Positions 49,184-60,545 of a DNA stretch of 64,000 nt are shown here, in pieces (the first letter of the stretch is position 1; every line of letters begins with the position of its first letter). The notes under the pieces are model-generated. The model searched no databases. It was not told the DNA's origin and worked only from the letters and a program-made list of their open reading frames with translations. Both the position numbers and the translations under genes were made by a program. This DNA comes from Glycine soja (taxonomy: Eukaryota; Streptophyta; Magnoliopsida; Fabales; Fabaceae). The DNA lies in NCBI RefSeq assembly GCF_004193775.1, contig NC_041019.1:13006204-13070203 (forward strand). Reading direction: 5' to 3'.

Positions 49184-50730
49184 TGGTTCGCATGAAGCAA
49201 ACATCATATATTATTGGACACGACCCCTCCCATGAAGGCCTATCATAGCAAGGGGAAGACATGCTAGCGCTGTGATGATGAGCCTCGATAATAGGCAGAG
49301 CCAAAGCCACAGTCAGGCCAACTACTGGTAGGATCATTGGACCTCTATCCAAAGGAGGACTAGTTGATTGTTCCTTCTTCAGTCTATAGGGTCCATTGTG
49401 TTAGGCATGTTTAGATCCATCAAGAGCGGCCAAAGGTGAAGCTTGTAAGCTATGATGGCTAGGTGCTACTGTCCCCTACACATCCGTAAATCATGGTTTA
49501 CATGGACCAATTGGGGTTAGCAGCCCTTGCTATGTGCGTGGTATCATGTCACAAACAAGGGCTTGGTGAATGAGTTTTTTGAGAGGTAGCACCAGGAGGC
49601 ATCTTCCTTCCAGTTGTCCGTTGGAGAAATGATCATCACTCTAGATGATTTGTCTTGTCTACTGCACTTGCCTATGACACGTAGGCCCCTTGATCATATG
49701 CCATCATTCTTTGTCAGAGAGGCAGTGAAGACCTTGCTAATGACTCATCTGGGCATTCCAACAGAGACGAAGGCTTTTATGGTGGCAAACGCAAGTGCCA
49801 TGGTGAGGTTGGCATGGCTAGAAGACCTTTATCACCGCTACATTGAGTCAGGCTCTTAGGCTACAATGACTTATCTCATGCACTTGATCAACAATATGAT
49901 ATTTGCCATAAGTTCTCGACTTGCATTCATGTCGCCTATTGCCAGTACCTCAACAACCTGGATGCTTGCCATAAGTACCATGGCAAGTAACTACTCTAGC
50001 ATACTTGTACAACCATCTCTCCTAAGTGAGCTAGTATAGCCGCAAGTAATGTGGAGGTTATATGACATTACTCATGGTAAGTAAATTATTTTAGTATTTT
50101 AATTTATTTTTTTGTTGTAATTAATATTGTTTACAGTCATGGGTATTTGTGCATCTGCCCATTGTTAGCTACTCAGAGTTGGAGGATTATGTGATGAGGG
50201 ATGTGATAACCACCAGATAGAAGCCAATGAACGATACCAAGCATGCCCTTCGAGTCAGGTAGAGACTAGATTACTTACAAATGGATGTTGCCTTGTGGTG
50301 TCCATATGAAGACCACAGGGTAGTGAGGCCTTTTGCACAACTGCCCTCTTTCTCTGGCTTCATTCGATGTGGGACTAACGTGAGGACATATCATCCAAAG
50401 GTGTTGGGGGAATTTTGGCCATGTCCAGAGGATTCCACGCTAGCCACCTCCCCGTCCTACCTATCATCTTTGTGATTGAGCATGGGCAGAGTGACAACAA
50501 CATATCATTCCTCTTGGGGATGTTGTGGCACCTGAGGGTCCTTGGGCTTGCACCTATGACTATCTACCTTGATTTTACAAGGTTTCCCATCCCTATGTCA
50601 TTCCATCGAAGGATGGACAACCACCATGTGGTCTTGTACGTTTATCGCCAACCTAGGCAGCCATTGATTGACTATGTACCAGGTGGAGACTACTCTTGTC
50701 TGGTAATGCAAATTGGATTTGGTTGAGCTT
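49184..50730 (+). pseudogene. Plant mobile domain (PMD) gene, decayed
   Basis: The plus-strand blocks follow PMD order: LVSYDG, then a stretch leading to SVGEMIITLDDLSCLLHLPM (near 49614), REAVKTLLMTHLGIPTET, ASAMVRLAWLEDLYHRYIES, a stop at about 49857, then TYLMHLINNMIFA. Later come MDVALWCPYEDHRVVRPFAQ (50281) and RRMDNHHVVLYVYRQPRQPL (about 50610). A non-coding gap at about 50078-50135 with GT-AG-like edges may be an intron. Stops and shifts between blocks make it a pseudogene. PMDs are found both in Mutator- and Gypsy-type elements and in host MAIN proteins; the flanking motif clusters favour a transposon gene. The C terminus is unclear. Confidence 0.75.
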
Positions 50731-51340
50731 TTTTCTACTTTGTCATCGAAAAAGTAGTTACTAATTGTAATGTAATTGTTATTGCAAGATCAATTCCGAA
50801 TACCGTCAAAAGCTATGTAGAGCTTATTGGACCGTAGAGTTGTGCTAAAGGGCACAAGTCATCATTAGTTCATACAACAAGCTTTGGAATTGTTGCAAGA
50901 GGGCTTAGTAGTTGGGTGCAACTTAGACACATAGAGACCCAAGTAGAGGACTAACAAGAAGGGTGGCAGAGGTGGTTGACGTTTCTTATTATTGTTATTA
51001 GTATATTTTGATGTATTATGCATAATTTTTGTTGTTTTGACATTTTTTTTAGTTTATGCTGTGGTTGAATTACTTTTTTTGTGTTCAACAACTGTTTAAA
51101 CAACACACGCCAAGTAAGAACAACTTTTCTTCAATTGGTTCATAAAAAAAATATCAACATCAACAACTAAAGAAGCACCTATAATGCAAACTTTTCTTAA
51201 AAAAACCAATGAACGATTTTTATAAAGTAAAACATAACTACACAGATTTATCATACATTAAAGTATTGATTTCATCAGCAGATTTGGGTTTCGTTGGTTT
51301 GAACAATAGAGCAAAGACTTCATCTAGAGATTAGCCAAAA
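50731..51340. other. Interior of the PMD element, no clear gene
   Basis: Non-coding or too decayed to read; AT-rich in its right half. Confidence 0.45.
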
Positions 51341-51347
51341 GTTGCAT

Positions 51348-51700
51348 TCAACTCAATTGGACCTTTGCTACTAAATTCTGAAAAGATGAAAAATATTTTC
51401 CCACATAATCGTCATGTTTAAGCTCCATACACTCATATTCAACACAATCATCACCTACATAAATGGGTTGGCGGTAAAAAAGGTCAAGTAAAATTCTCTT
51501 ACCTTCAATGGTGTCCATAATTATTTTCCTTAAAACATCAAATGACATTCCTCACTTATTTTGATCATCAAATGACATTCCTCACTTATTTTGATGACTT
51601 TAGAATGAATATGGCATTCAAACAATACCCCTTTAGATGATGAAATCATGTCACCATCGCAATACACAACAACATGTATGTTCTCCATGTTTTCAACAAT
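51348..51700 (-). pseudogene. mudrA-like N-terminal module (transposase remnant)
   Basis: The minus strand reads NIHVVVYCDGDMISSSKGVL and, after a small duplication, FDVLRKIIMDTIEGKR, LLDLFYRQPIYVGDDCVEYE and CMELKHDDYVGKYF, then a stop at 51348. The pattern (beta-rich start, YRQP, CMxLKxDDxV) matches the companion ORF at 23.5-24.3 kb of the other MULE and the N-terminal part of mudrA transposases. A 29-bp tandem duplication at 51541-51590 (aatgacattcctcacttatt repeated) breaks the frame. No DDE domain follows. It runs opposite to the PMD gene, so the element had convergent genes. Confidence 0.65.
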
Positions 51701-51729
51701 ATGGTGAATATTAGGGAAAGAAAAGCAAT

Positions 51730-52075
51730 TGGAACTCTGGGAACAGTGATAACCAAGCTTCTGATCTAAGCAATAGCAATTGGAACTCTAACAAATCCTC
51801 TTGGAGTTTTGGGAATGAAAACAAGAATTCTAACTAGAGTTTTGGGGATCTTAGAAATAAAGAATTCTAACTAGGGCAGGAGAAGCAATAACAACTGGAA
51901 CACAACAAATGCCTCAAGCGATGATGGTGTAAATGAAGGTTCAAATGAAAATTTTGATGGAATAGGTGGTGGGAACTGGAGAGGTGGTTACCAAGGTAAA
52001 GTGGCTCCAACAAAGGTGACTTTAGAGGTAGACATTTTTGGGGTAGAGGAGAACACAATGGCTTTGGTCTAACAA
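51730..52075 (+). pseudogene. GW/NW-rich and RGG-type fragment of unknown origin
   Basis: One frame reads SNWNSGNSDNQASDLSNSNW, NSNKSSWSFGNENKNSN and stop. After frame changes it continues SNNNWNTTNASSDDGVNEGS and GGGNWRGGYQG, then GSNKGDFRGRHFWGRGEHNG. Trp in Gly/Asn/Ser contexts followed by RG-rich repeats recalls the disordered tail of SPT5-like KTF1 proteins, whose GW repeats bind Argonaute. This likeness is compositional only and could be convergent. Several stops mean no product. It lies within the PMD element and may be captured host DNA. Confidence 0.35.
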
Positions 52076-52254
52076 TACAGACACTAATTTAGACTATTTC
52101 TATATTTAATATAGTTGGTATGTGTATAAAAAATAGTGTTCAGTCAATATGTCTAAAGAAAAGCAGTATTCGGTTAATAAATGCAGTGTTGCAGTGTCTA
52201 ATCCATAAAAAAAAATGTATTTTTTCCTTTTTTATTCAATTTTTAAAAAACAAT

Positions 52255-52380
52255 ACAACAAAATCTCAATTTTGACGAAATTACAATTCCGTTGTGATAC
52301 GTGGGTGCGAATTTAAGCATTCAATGGAATCAAAATTCCATTGTGTATTTTATTCAACGAAATCATGATTCCTTCGGAAG
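52255..52380. repeat. Right cluster of the same motif
   Basis: Three to four copies (caatggaatcaaaattccattg; aaatcatgattcc; gaaattacaattccgttgtg). Confidence 0.8.
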
Positions 52381-52400
52381 GACATTTTCAGAATAAAAAA

Positions 52401-53140
52401 AAATTGTCAACTAGGGATGACAAAGTGTACTCGAATCCTATGGATACCTGCAAAAATATCTGCTAGCAAGGCGGGTAATTACCCGCAATATTTGGATTGG
52501 GTATGGGGTGAGTATATACCCACAAATTTACACAGATATGGGTGCGGATACATATACTATAATACCCAACCCATCCCACCCCACACATATTATATCATAT
52601 ATATATATATATAATTTGTCGTGAAAAATAATTATATTTTTATGACTACTACTCTAAGTCTCTAATCTCTAATAGTATCACTATTAGAGAGTGGAAAACA
52701 CTAAACCTTTAATTAGAATTTTTGTTAAGCGATTAGAACATTAACTTTAACAAATGATATGTTGAATGATTATCTTTATAATTTCATTTATTTATGACTT
52801 GAATTTTGATGAACCAATATTATGTTTATTTGTTTTTAATATTACGTGTGCATTCTTTTAATGTTATGTTTGAATTATTTAAGAATAAATTTTATTATAA
52901 TTGTAGTAATTGTTTTAATTAATTTTATCATTAAATTATTATTATTAACCTTTTATATAAGTAAACTGCCAACATAAATGTATAGATACCAAGGATACGG
53001 AGATACAAATTAAAATTATTACCCGCGGAAGTATGAGACCGAATCTAGATATTATTTTTAAATGAAAATATGAGGACAAATACTATAACAACCTATATAA
53101 TGGAACCAGAAGTAAACCGCCTGTTCCCTAAAATGAAGTT
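52401..53140. other. Repeat debris, hAT-like motif, no gene
   Basis: ctagggatgacaaagtg at about 52413 and gcgggtaattacccgc-type strings resemble hAT-related short elements; the matching end was not found. The rest is AT-rich. Confidence 0.35.
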
Positions 53141-54365
53141 TGAGGGCTCGTTTGGATGCAGCCCAAAAGATCTTTTATCATCTTGTCTATTTGAAAAAGA
53201 TCTTTTTTTATTTTTTAAAAGTGTTTGGTTATTAACTTTTTTTAGCTTTTGGAAAAGTGAAAGCTATGAGCAGATCTTTTCCTGAAGTTCAAATATGCAG
53301 CTTATGAAATTTTGCTTTTCAGGAATCTATTCCCTAAACAATGCTTGGACAATTATATCCTCAAAAAATTTCAAAATGACATAGCATGTCCTCCTCATTT
53401 TCTAAACCCTCAAATTTTCTCTCTCCATCCCCTCACAACCCGTGCGTGCTGTGCCTTCCTCAATTCTCTCTCATGCTTCAATCTCCTTCCTCATCCTTTC
53501 CGATCTCCTTCCTCATCTCTTTCGATCATCCTTCATCATCTCTTCTTCTTCCTTTGTTAGCATCACAGGTTAACCAATTCTTCATTAATTTCTTTTTCTT
53601 CTCATTAAATTTTGAATTGTTATGGATTAGGGTTATACTTTTGTTTGTTTCATTAAGCTTGTGAAATGTCTCTCAATCAAGTTCCTGTGAAAAGAAAGAA
53701 AGCAGAATGGTGTTATAAAAATACTGAGGTTATGTTGAAAGTGTGCATAGAAGAGGTGAATTCTGGAAATAAACCTCATAGCCACTTCACTAAGCTTGGT
53801 TGGGAAAATATTGCAAAAAAGTTCAATAAGGCAACAAATTTGAAATATGAATATAAACAATTCAGAAATAGGTGGGATTCTTTGAAAAAGGAATGACAAT
53901 TATGGGTTAAGCTTATAGGGAAGGACACAGGTCTTGGCTGGGATGGGGAGAAGAAAACCATTGCAACTAGTGATGAATGGTGGGAAACCAAAATTCAGGT
54001 ATGTATTATTCAACGAAAATAGAGTTTTCGTGCAGGCCACTCTTTTGTTTTTTATGTGTGATTCTTGACTTTGCTAGCAAAAATTGAAGTTGTAGACTAT
54101 TTTTTAGAAGCTTGCGTTTGAAATTTTAGTTGATAATTAGGTTGGTTATTACTTTGTTACTTGTTGCAATTGAGGTAGTTTACATGCAAAGAAATGAATG
54201 TGTTGATATAGTGATGTTTCTTTTAAAACCTAATGAAATGGAAATGTATTGGCATGTTTTTTATTACTCTGTTTTTATTGTCTGCTGCATGTTTATCAGC
54301 ATCATTTGGTATTGCATAAAGGCATGTTTTGTTATCTGTAAATTTATAAAGGAATAGTTCTCTTT

Positions 54366-54923
54366 CTATTGATTCATGTAAATGTACAAAATATAACCAA
54401 AGATTGGTCTAATGGGTAAAAAATGAAATGCACCATGCTGATGCAGTGGCCATACCTGTTGGACACTTCCAATTTTATACATGTTGGACAGATGATTTGC
54501 AAAATGTTGCAGCTTCAGCAACTGCAAAACTCTTATCATGATCAGTTGTTTAATGCCACTTGCAATCTCATCACAATGGCAAACACATGAGCTGTTCCTG
54601 TTACTACAAATCCATGTTCCTCCTTTCACTTTTGTGCTAGCAATTTTCATAACGTCTAAAGTAATGGCTAGACAGATGTTTGTGAATACCATCATTTTCA
54701 TCTCATTTGCATCATGAGGTAATATGTGCACACCATTTTTTATTTTTTTGACATTTTGTATGGTTTCCTTACTTGATTGTATGGGACCTTTGGAAGATCC
54801 AAAGTTATTTAATGGCATAGGGACGAAACAATTGTCATCATTCTTCAGAGAAATTCCAAAAGTGCAAGTTACTTCTCTGTCAAAATCTACCCAAAGGTGT
54901 AAATATATATAGTCATTCGTCAT
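54366..54923 (-). pseudogene. Antisense ORF of 185 codons in the Harbinger ORF1 intron, unrecognised
   Basis: A long open frame for such AT-rich DNA. It reads MTNDYIYLHLWVDFDREVTC, then FGISLKNDDNCFVPMPLNNF, and a Cys/His patch, SNRNSSCVCHCDEIA. I do not recognise a domain. With the coding-like block at 55670-56036 on the same strand it may be part of a host gene captured in the intron. It could also be chance. Confidence 0.35.
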
Positions 54924-55669
54924 GATTTAAAACCTATTAGGATTTTTTTTTTTGTTCCAACATGTAAATAGAAAGTAGGCAGAAAAACAATTTTCCAACT
55001 CTATTATTTTTGCTTTCGCAGATGACTGAAGTGAAAAGATGTTACTGCCTTGTTCTTTTTTTTTTTAAAGCCTTGGAATGGTTTGAATATCTAATTCGCA
55101 GAAATATATTAGTATCTTAGAATTTAAGCAATGATTTGGTTTGTTGTACTCGTGCTGGGTATTTTTGGAAATTTTGGTGATTAAGGTAAGTAATTTTGGA
55201 CTTTAGAGTAATGAGATTATTGATTTCTTTTTTGGTCACAAAATGATAATTGTTTTGTGGTTATTAGTTTTTTCTAGTGTCTAAAATCTAATTTGATTTC
55301 ATGGGAGTGGCTATGAAGTGAAAGGAAGCCCATGCTTTTTGTCGGGTTTGATGTTTATGACATTATCTTTTTAAATCCAAATTTGAGTTTTGGTTGATGA
55401 CGTGGTCTTCATAATTACTGGATGGAGTTTCTATGATGATGATGATGGAGTTTTATTAGAGTTGAAGTAGAAAAAAGATGTATGTGAGAAATAGAATAAG
55501 ATGCTGTAGACAGTGTTAGGATTCTGGAATATATCATCTACACCCCATATTATTATTAGTTCAAGAGGCAGTTGTGCAGACATGTGTGGAAGCATTATTG
55601 GGGTCTAGTACTGTTCTTTATAAATTGAGATAGTAAATGTTGCATCATTTTCTTAATCAAACATTTATA

Positions 55670-56036
55670 TTAAAAATTCTGAGTTAGCTTTATTTACAAC
55701 ATCAAAATGCCTATATGTCTCCTCATTTTCATTCATGTCTACCTTGTCCAGGAACCACCTTCTACCAATTTCTAACTCACTAGCACATTTGTGTACATCA
55801 TTAGCTATTGGCTTCTCAATGTGATGGTCCCTTGAGTTTATTTGGTCCTAAAAAATTGCATGCTCTTCATGTGTATGGACATTGCTACCTTGCGATGTTT
55901 TCAAGCTATCTATTAAAATACTTATCTTTTCTTCCTTCAAAGATCTATGCTTTTTATTCATTGATTTAGAATTCTTACCTTTCACCAATGAGATTAATGA
56001 TGCATCACCAAAACCATTTAATGAATGAGGAAGCAC
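55670..56036 (-). pseudogene. Antisense coding-like block in the Harbinger ORF1 intron, unrecognised
   Basis: The minus strand reads MLPHSLNGFGDASLISLVKG, a basic stretch (NKKHRSLKEEK), one TAG (about 55848), then in the same frame DQINSRDHHIEKPIANDVHK and ASELEIGRRWFLDKVDMNEN. The single stop in about 120 codons and the charged composition suggest a decayed exon. The family is unknown to me. Confidence 0.4.
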
Positions 56037-57419
56037 TCATACCTTAATTTAAGGCATGCATAATTAGGATTATGGTCATTATAAACACAAAGCCTTAAAG
56101 TGCTAATTAGTTTGTCATGTTCCACATGATATGTACAACAGCTCAAGAGTTATCCTATCATAACTTATGGTCACTTGCCATTATGAATATTTGTGTTATT
56201 AAACATAAATAGAAGCCTAAATCTCTGGCTTGGATGTGCCAGTATGTATTCCATTTCTTACCGAATATGTTTTACATAAAACAACTCCTTGGACACCAAT
56301 GATTGTGGAAGCAGATGTAGTTCATCGTTTCCTTTTGATTTGGGCACTGCGTAATAATCTGGTTTTGTAGGATGTGGTTTGTCATCAAATTTGTAATCTA
56401 TTTTGGGTTTGGGGTTCTCAAGCTTTGAATTTCACTATTTATCATTTTTTTTACAATGAAGGCAACACAGCTTTAAACCTATAAGAAGCATGTTTAGTTT
56501 TTTTTTTACCGTAATTTCTATTGTATTGTCATGTATTTTTTTTAAGAAGTTTTAACTTTATTGATCTTTGTGTGTATAACCTATAATTCCTTATATGCTC
56601 ATGTCATAAGATAATTATCATGGGATTAAGACTGCCGTTAAATTTTTCTTTTAAGACTGGACTAGACTATTTATTAGTAGTTAACAAGACTTTTTTATTA
56701 GAATGTACTGAAATTTAACTAATACTAGTAGTAATAGTATTATTAAAGTGTATGTACCAACAAAATATTAAAGTGTGTTAGTAGAATTAAGGATGTGATA
56801 GTGACTTTTTAATTGAGATGATTTGCTTATGCATTCCACGTAAAATTACTTCTGAAGTACTCAAAATGACAACACACTATGGTGAGCTCAATTTTTGTGA
56901 GAAGTTGTGTCTTGTGTGTGCTATTATAAACTTTGTGGTACCCATAAGATGTGTATGATTACCCTTCCAGGTGGTAGATTAATTTGACTAGAGAGATTTT
57001 TTTTAATGTAAAGTTTTGAGGTTTGTGGGGACTACGCAGAAGTTTTGAACCTGCAAAAGTTAAAAGTTTATAGCTTTTTTCTTTAGGGAGAATCTACCCC
57101 AGATGACGAATCTTCTTACTCTCGGTATATTTGGAATTATGGATTATGGAGTTGAGAGGTACTGGACTACTCTAGGGAGATAAAATATTTTAAACTTGAT
57201 TCCATAATTTGTTGCCTGATTTCTGGATTTTATTTTCTAAGAATAATAAATTATATGTGAGACAATTCTTCCAGTGGTCCTTATTGTGGGATTCAAATCC
57301 CCTCACCTAGGCCAGGGCCACGGGAATATGTCATTTTCCAAATTAAATCTGTTTGAAGAAAAGATCACCCACAAATGTATGCTCTTGTAAATTTCATGCT
57401 TGAAATGTTTAAAGAAAAG

Positions 57420-57496
57420 AACTAAAATAATAAAAATTATGATACCAAATAGGACTAGTTGTTTATGAACTAAAATAATAAAAATTATCATACCAA
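57420..57496. repeat. 48-bp tandem duplication
   Basis: aactaaaataataaaaatta at 57420 and again at 57468, within the ORF1 intron. Confidence 0.85.
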
Positions 57497-58567
57497 GGAG
57501 TATGTATTTCATTGATGTAATTACCCCTTAAACAAATATGATCTTTACAAGCACAATGGTTATTCTTTCTTGTTTTCAGTAATATTCTTCAGCTGTTGTT
57601 GCTGTTATCTTTATTTTTTGGCCACAGCCCGCAAACATAGATTCCTTTTTCCTTGTTGTGTGCCTTAGAAATGCATGACGAGAATCTATGATGCAGGACT
57701 AAGTGTAACATGAGTAATATTTGAAGGCACTTCTATATATTATAATGAGATTGATTTTTATCTCTTCACTTCCATGCCAAATATATATTATAATTCTTAT
57801 TTTTTATTTTATAGGAGGATCTTGAAGTAGCAAAGTTTAGAGAGCAAGGCCTCAAATTCTTACCTGAGATGGAATTCCTTTTTAAGGGTACTATTGCTAC
57901 TAGTTTTGCAGCATATGCACCATCTGAGGATTCAAGACAATATGAAGGATTCAACACAAGAACAGAAGAGACAAATGATAACATTGATGATAACATTGAC
58001 ATGGAAGTGAATGAGCCTGAGATAGACACGACAACTCAGAACATGTCTTCGGCAAAGGAAAGTGGACAGAGGAAGAGAGGTAGAGAGGGTGACAAAAGAA
58101 TTGGGTTTGCTGCCAAGCTTTCCTCACAATTAGATTGTATTATTCAAACATTTGAATCTAGCGCATTTGCTCAAGACCCAACTAGCATTACTACATGTGT
58201 AGCAAAGTTGAAAGATCTACCAGGACTTGAGCGTGGGAGTGAACTATTTTACAAAGCCACTAGACTTATGAAAAAAAGGGCAAACAGGATCACCTTTGTT
58301 GCTTTAGAAGAGCCTGAGCTACAACTTGGATGGATCAAGTCTGACACTTAAGCACAAGTTCCTTAGTTTCTCCTCTATTTGATATCATTGACACTTGCTA
58401 GTTTTGCTTGGTTATGAACCTTGGTTGTGTTATGGATCTTAGTTTTTAATTTCAATTATGTCATAGATCTTTGATTTTAATTTTGGTTATGTTATGGATA
58501 TTAGTAATGGTTTGGCTCTTGATTTTTTTATTTTCAGTTGTGTTATGAATTTTTTTTCCTTCTACAG

Positions 58568-59803
58568 GATGTCTTCATCATTATCATCAAATGACTCTTC
58601 ATGTGACGATGACGATCACATTACGAAGAACAAAGTGTTGATGTTTTCTGTAGCTAATGTTACCAATTACTTCATGAGTTATGTTGTGAAAAATCCATGT
58701 AGAGATTCAAGCATGACAGGCCATCGTTGGATATCTAAAATTCTAAATGGTCATCCAATACGTTGTTATCAGATGTTTAGAATGAAGAAACTTGTCTTTC
58801 TTGAATTATGTGATATCTTGGAAACCAAGTACAACTTAAAGAAAACTCGAAATGTCAGCATTTATGAGCAAGTTGGCTTGTTTTTATACATGTTGAGTTA
58901 ACCAGGTTCTGTTCGTAATTGTGAGGAAAGATTTCAACATTCAGGTAAAACAATATCTAGACATTTCCATAATGTCTTAGAAGCTGTGTGTATGTTTGCA
59001 AAGGATATAATTAAGCCTGTTGATCCATCATTTAGGGATACTCTTCATGAGATTCTAAAAGATGCCAGATATCGCCCTTACTTTAGAGATTGTATTGGTG
59101 CAATAGATGGTACTCATATACGAGTTTGCGTTCCCTCTCATCTACAAGGAGTCTATATTGGTCGGAAAGGCTACACTACCACTAATGTCATGGCTGTTTG
59201 TGACTTTAGCATGTGTTTCACTTTTGTTTGGACAGGTTGGGAAGGTTCTGCACATGATACTAAGATATTTATGGAGGCTTTACGTAAGCCTGCATTGCAT
59301 TTTCCACATCCTCCTTAAGGCACTTAAAATTTATATATTATAAATACATGTATCATTATAATTTTGTGTTCTAACATGCTCTATTGTTTTATTCTTTAGG
59401 TAAATATTATCTTGTTGATTCTGGTTACCCTACTTTTATGGGTTTTCTAGGACCATACAAGAAAACTAGGTATCATCTCTCACAATTTAGAATTGGGCCT
59501 AGAATTAGGGGGAGAGTTGAAGTTTTTAATTATTATCATTCCAGTCTTCGAAGTATAATTGAACGTGCATTTGGTTTATGTAAAGCAAGATGGAAGATAT
59601 TGGGTAATATGTCACCTTTTGCTTTGAAGATACAAAATCAAATCATTGTTGCTTGCATGGCTATACATAACTTCATTCAAAGAAATGACAAGAGTGGTGG
59701 AGAATTTGATTCGCTAGATGAAGATAACGAATATATAGATAGTGATGAGGATGAAAGTGAAGTTGGTCCTAGTACTACAACATGGGAAGAATCATATGCT
59801 TAA
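58568..59803 (+). pseudogene. PIF/Harbinger DDE transposase, broken
   Basis: Starts at ATG 58568 (MSSSLSSNDSSCDDDDHITK), 217 bp after ORF1. An N-terminal helical HTH-like region (CYQMFRMKKLVFLELCDILE) leads to a TAA at 58899-58901 where relatives have Gln (MLS-Q-PGSVRNCEERF). DDE_4 residues are all present: CIGAIDGTHIRV (Asp), WEGSAHDTKIF (Asp) and IIERAFGLCKARW (Glu). A second TAA (59315-59317, after FPHPP) replaces a likely GAA at the end of exon 1, and the donor there is GC rather than GT. The last exon (59400-59803, acceptor TTTAG) encodes GKYYLVDSGYPTFMGFLGPY and an acidic tail ending WEESYA. The catalytic core is intact; the protein is cut by two nonsense codons. Confidence 0.88.
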
Positions 59804-60545
59804 AGTATTCTACAAATGAAATGATTTAGAGAATCTCTAAAGAATATGTTTCCAACACGTATTTAATTTCTTTATTTTTTAATACTACAAGGTTGTCTGT
59901 TTATGGTATGGGTACATTTGAACAATTTTATATTAGAAAACATTATTGATTGTATTATTACCAGGTTAATAATATTTTATATTTTGTTATAAATTATAAT
60001 TACATAGATAATAATTAAATTATAAATTAGAATGTATGTGGCAACATTACTAAAACAATAAATTAATTAAATTTTAAATATGAAAAGTAATTATGTAGAA
60101 AGATGTATAATTATATTTTTATGAGATACATTTATTTTATTTTTATAAAAATAATTATTTTTCAATCAAAATTTATAGAAAATATATAACAATATTTTAA
60201 ATATAATGATAAAGTTAAAATATTTTTATAAATGAAATAGAAGAAAAAAATAATTTTTTAAATTTTTAATAATATTTAATTATTTAAGGCATTTAATAAT
60301 TATATAATAATGTTTAAGTATTTAATTATTAGTTTTAATAATGTCAAAGTATATAATATCCTTTTTGGTAATTTTAATTATGCAAAAGATCTTCTACAAT
60401 TTCATCCAAACACTATATTAATTTAAATAAGCACTTAATAGTTTATCATTCAAACATCAAATTAACTTATGTAAAAATAATTTTTCAGATAAGAGTTTCT
60501 TGATCTATAAGATCTTTTACAATAATGCATTCAAACAGGTCATGA

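Larger units (their letters stand above)
48440..52400 (+). mobile_element. Mutator-like element carrying a PMD gene (ends not precisely fixed)
   Basis: Two clusters of an aatcacgattccattgtg-type motif (48730-49085 and 52255-52380) flank a PMD pseudogene (plus), a mudrA N-terminal remnant (minus) and a GW/RGG-rich fragment. This is the same layout as the MULE at 19.3-24.8 kb: subterminal short-motif arrays, accessory genes and a mudrA-type module. The left end is probably in 48390-48490 and the right end in 52375-52430. A shared ttctgaaaa string may be part of the terminal repeats, but I could not find a target duplication. Confidence 0.6.
53666..58351 (+). pseudogene. Harbinger Myb/SANT-like DNA-binding protein (ORF1), broken
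   Basis: Exon 1 (53666-53998, donor CAG|GTATGT) encodes a Myb_DNA-bind_3-like domain: WCYKNTEVMLKVCIEEVNSG, FTKLGWENIAKKFNKAT and YKQFRNRWDSLKKE. A TGA then stands where relatives have Trp (KKE-W-QLW), and the frame resumes with LWVKLIGKDTGLGWD and EWWETKIQ. Exon 2 (57815-58351, acceptor TTATAG) continues EDLEVAKFREQGLKFLPEME, has an acidic linker and a basic KRGREGDKR patch, and ends at TAA 58349-58351. In this family the Myb-like protein binds the TIRs and helps bring the transposase to DNA. The intron is unusually long at 3.8 kb. Only the single nonsense codon interrupts it. Confidence 0.85.
53144..60542 (+). mobile_element. PIF/Harbinger DNA transposon, complete ends, two genes
   Basis: A 7,399-bp unit. 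The left end GGGCTCGTTTGGATGCAGCC and the right end, reverse complemented, (T)GACCTGTTTGAATGCAT are imperfect inverted repeats. Both continue into an aaaagatctt(t)ta block, giving about 35 bp of similarity. TGA flanks both sides (53141-53143 and 60543-60545), a 3-bp target duplication as in Harbinger, though TTA/TAA is the usual sequence. Two plus-strand genes are present in the family's standard arrangement: a Myb/SANT-like protein and a DDE_4 transposase. Both are broken by nonsense codons, so the copy is inactive but could be mobilised in trans. Confidence 0.9.

Noticed and set aside
49170..49352. Minus-strand short frame starting MDRGPMILPVVGLTV
   Set aside because: Antisense to PMD-region DNA; no homologous motif.
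52413..53120. A complete hAT element beginning at tagggatgacaaa
   Set aside because: No inverted copy of this end was found on the right side and no transposase is present.
53141..60545. Treating TGA flanks as proof by themselves
   Set aside because: A 3-bp match can be chance; the Harbinger call rests mainly on the paired inverted ends and the two family genes.
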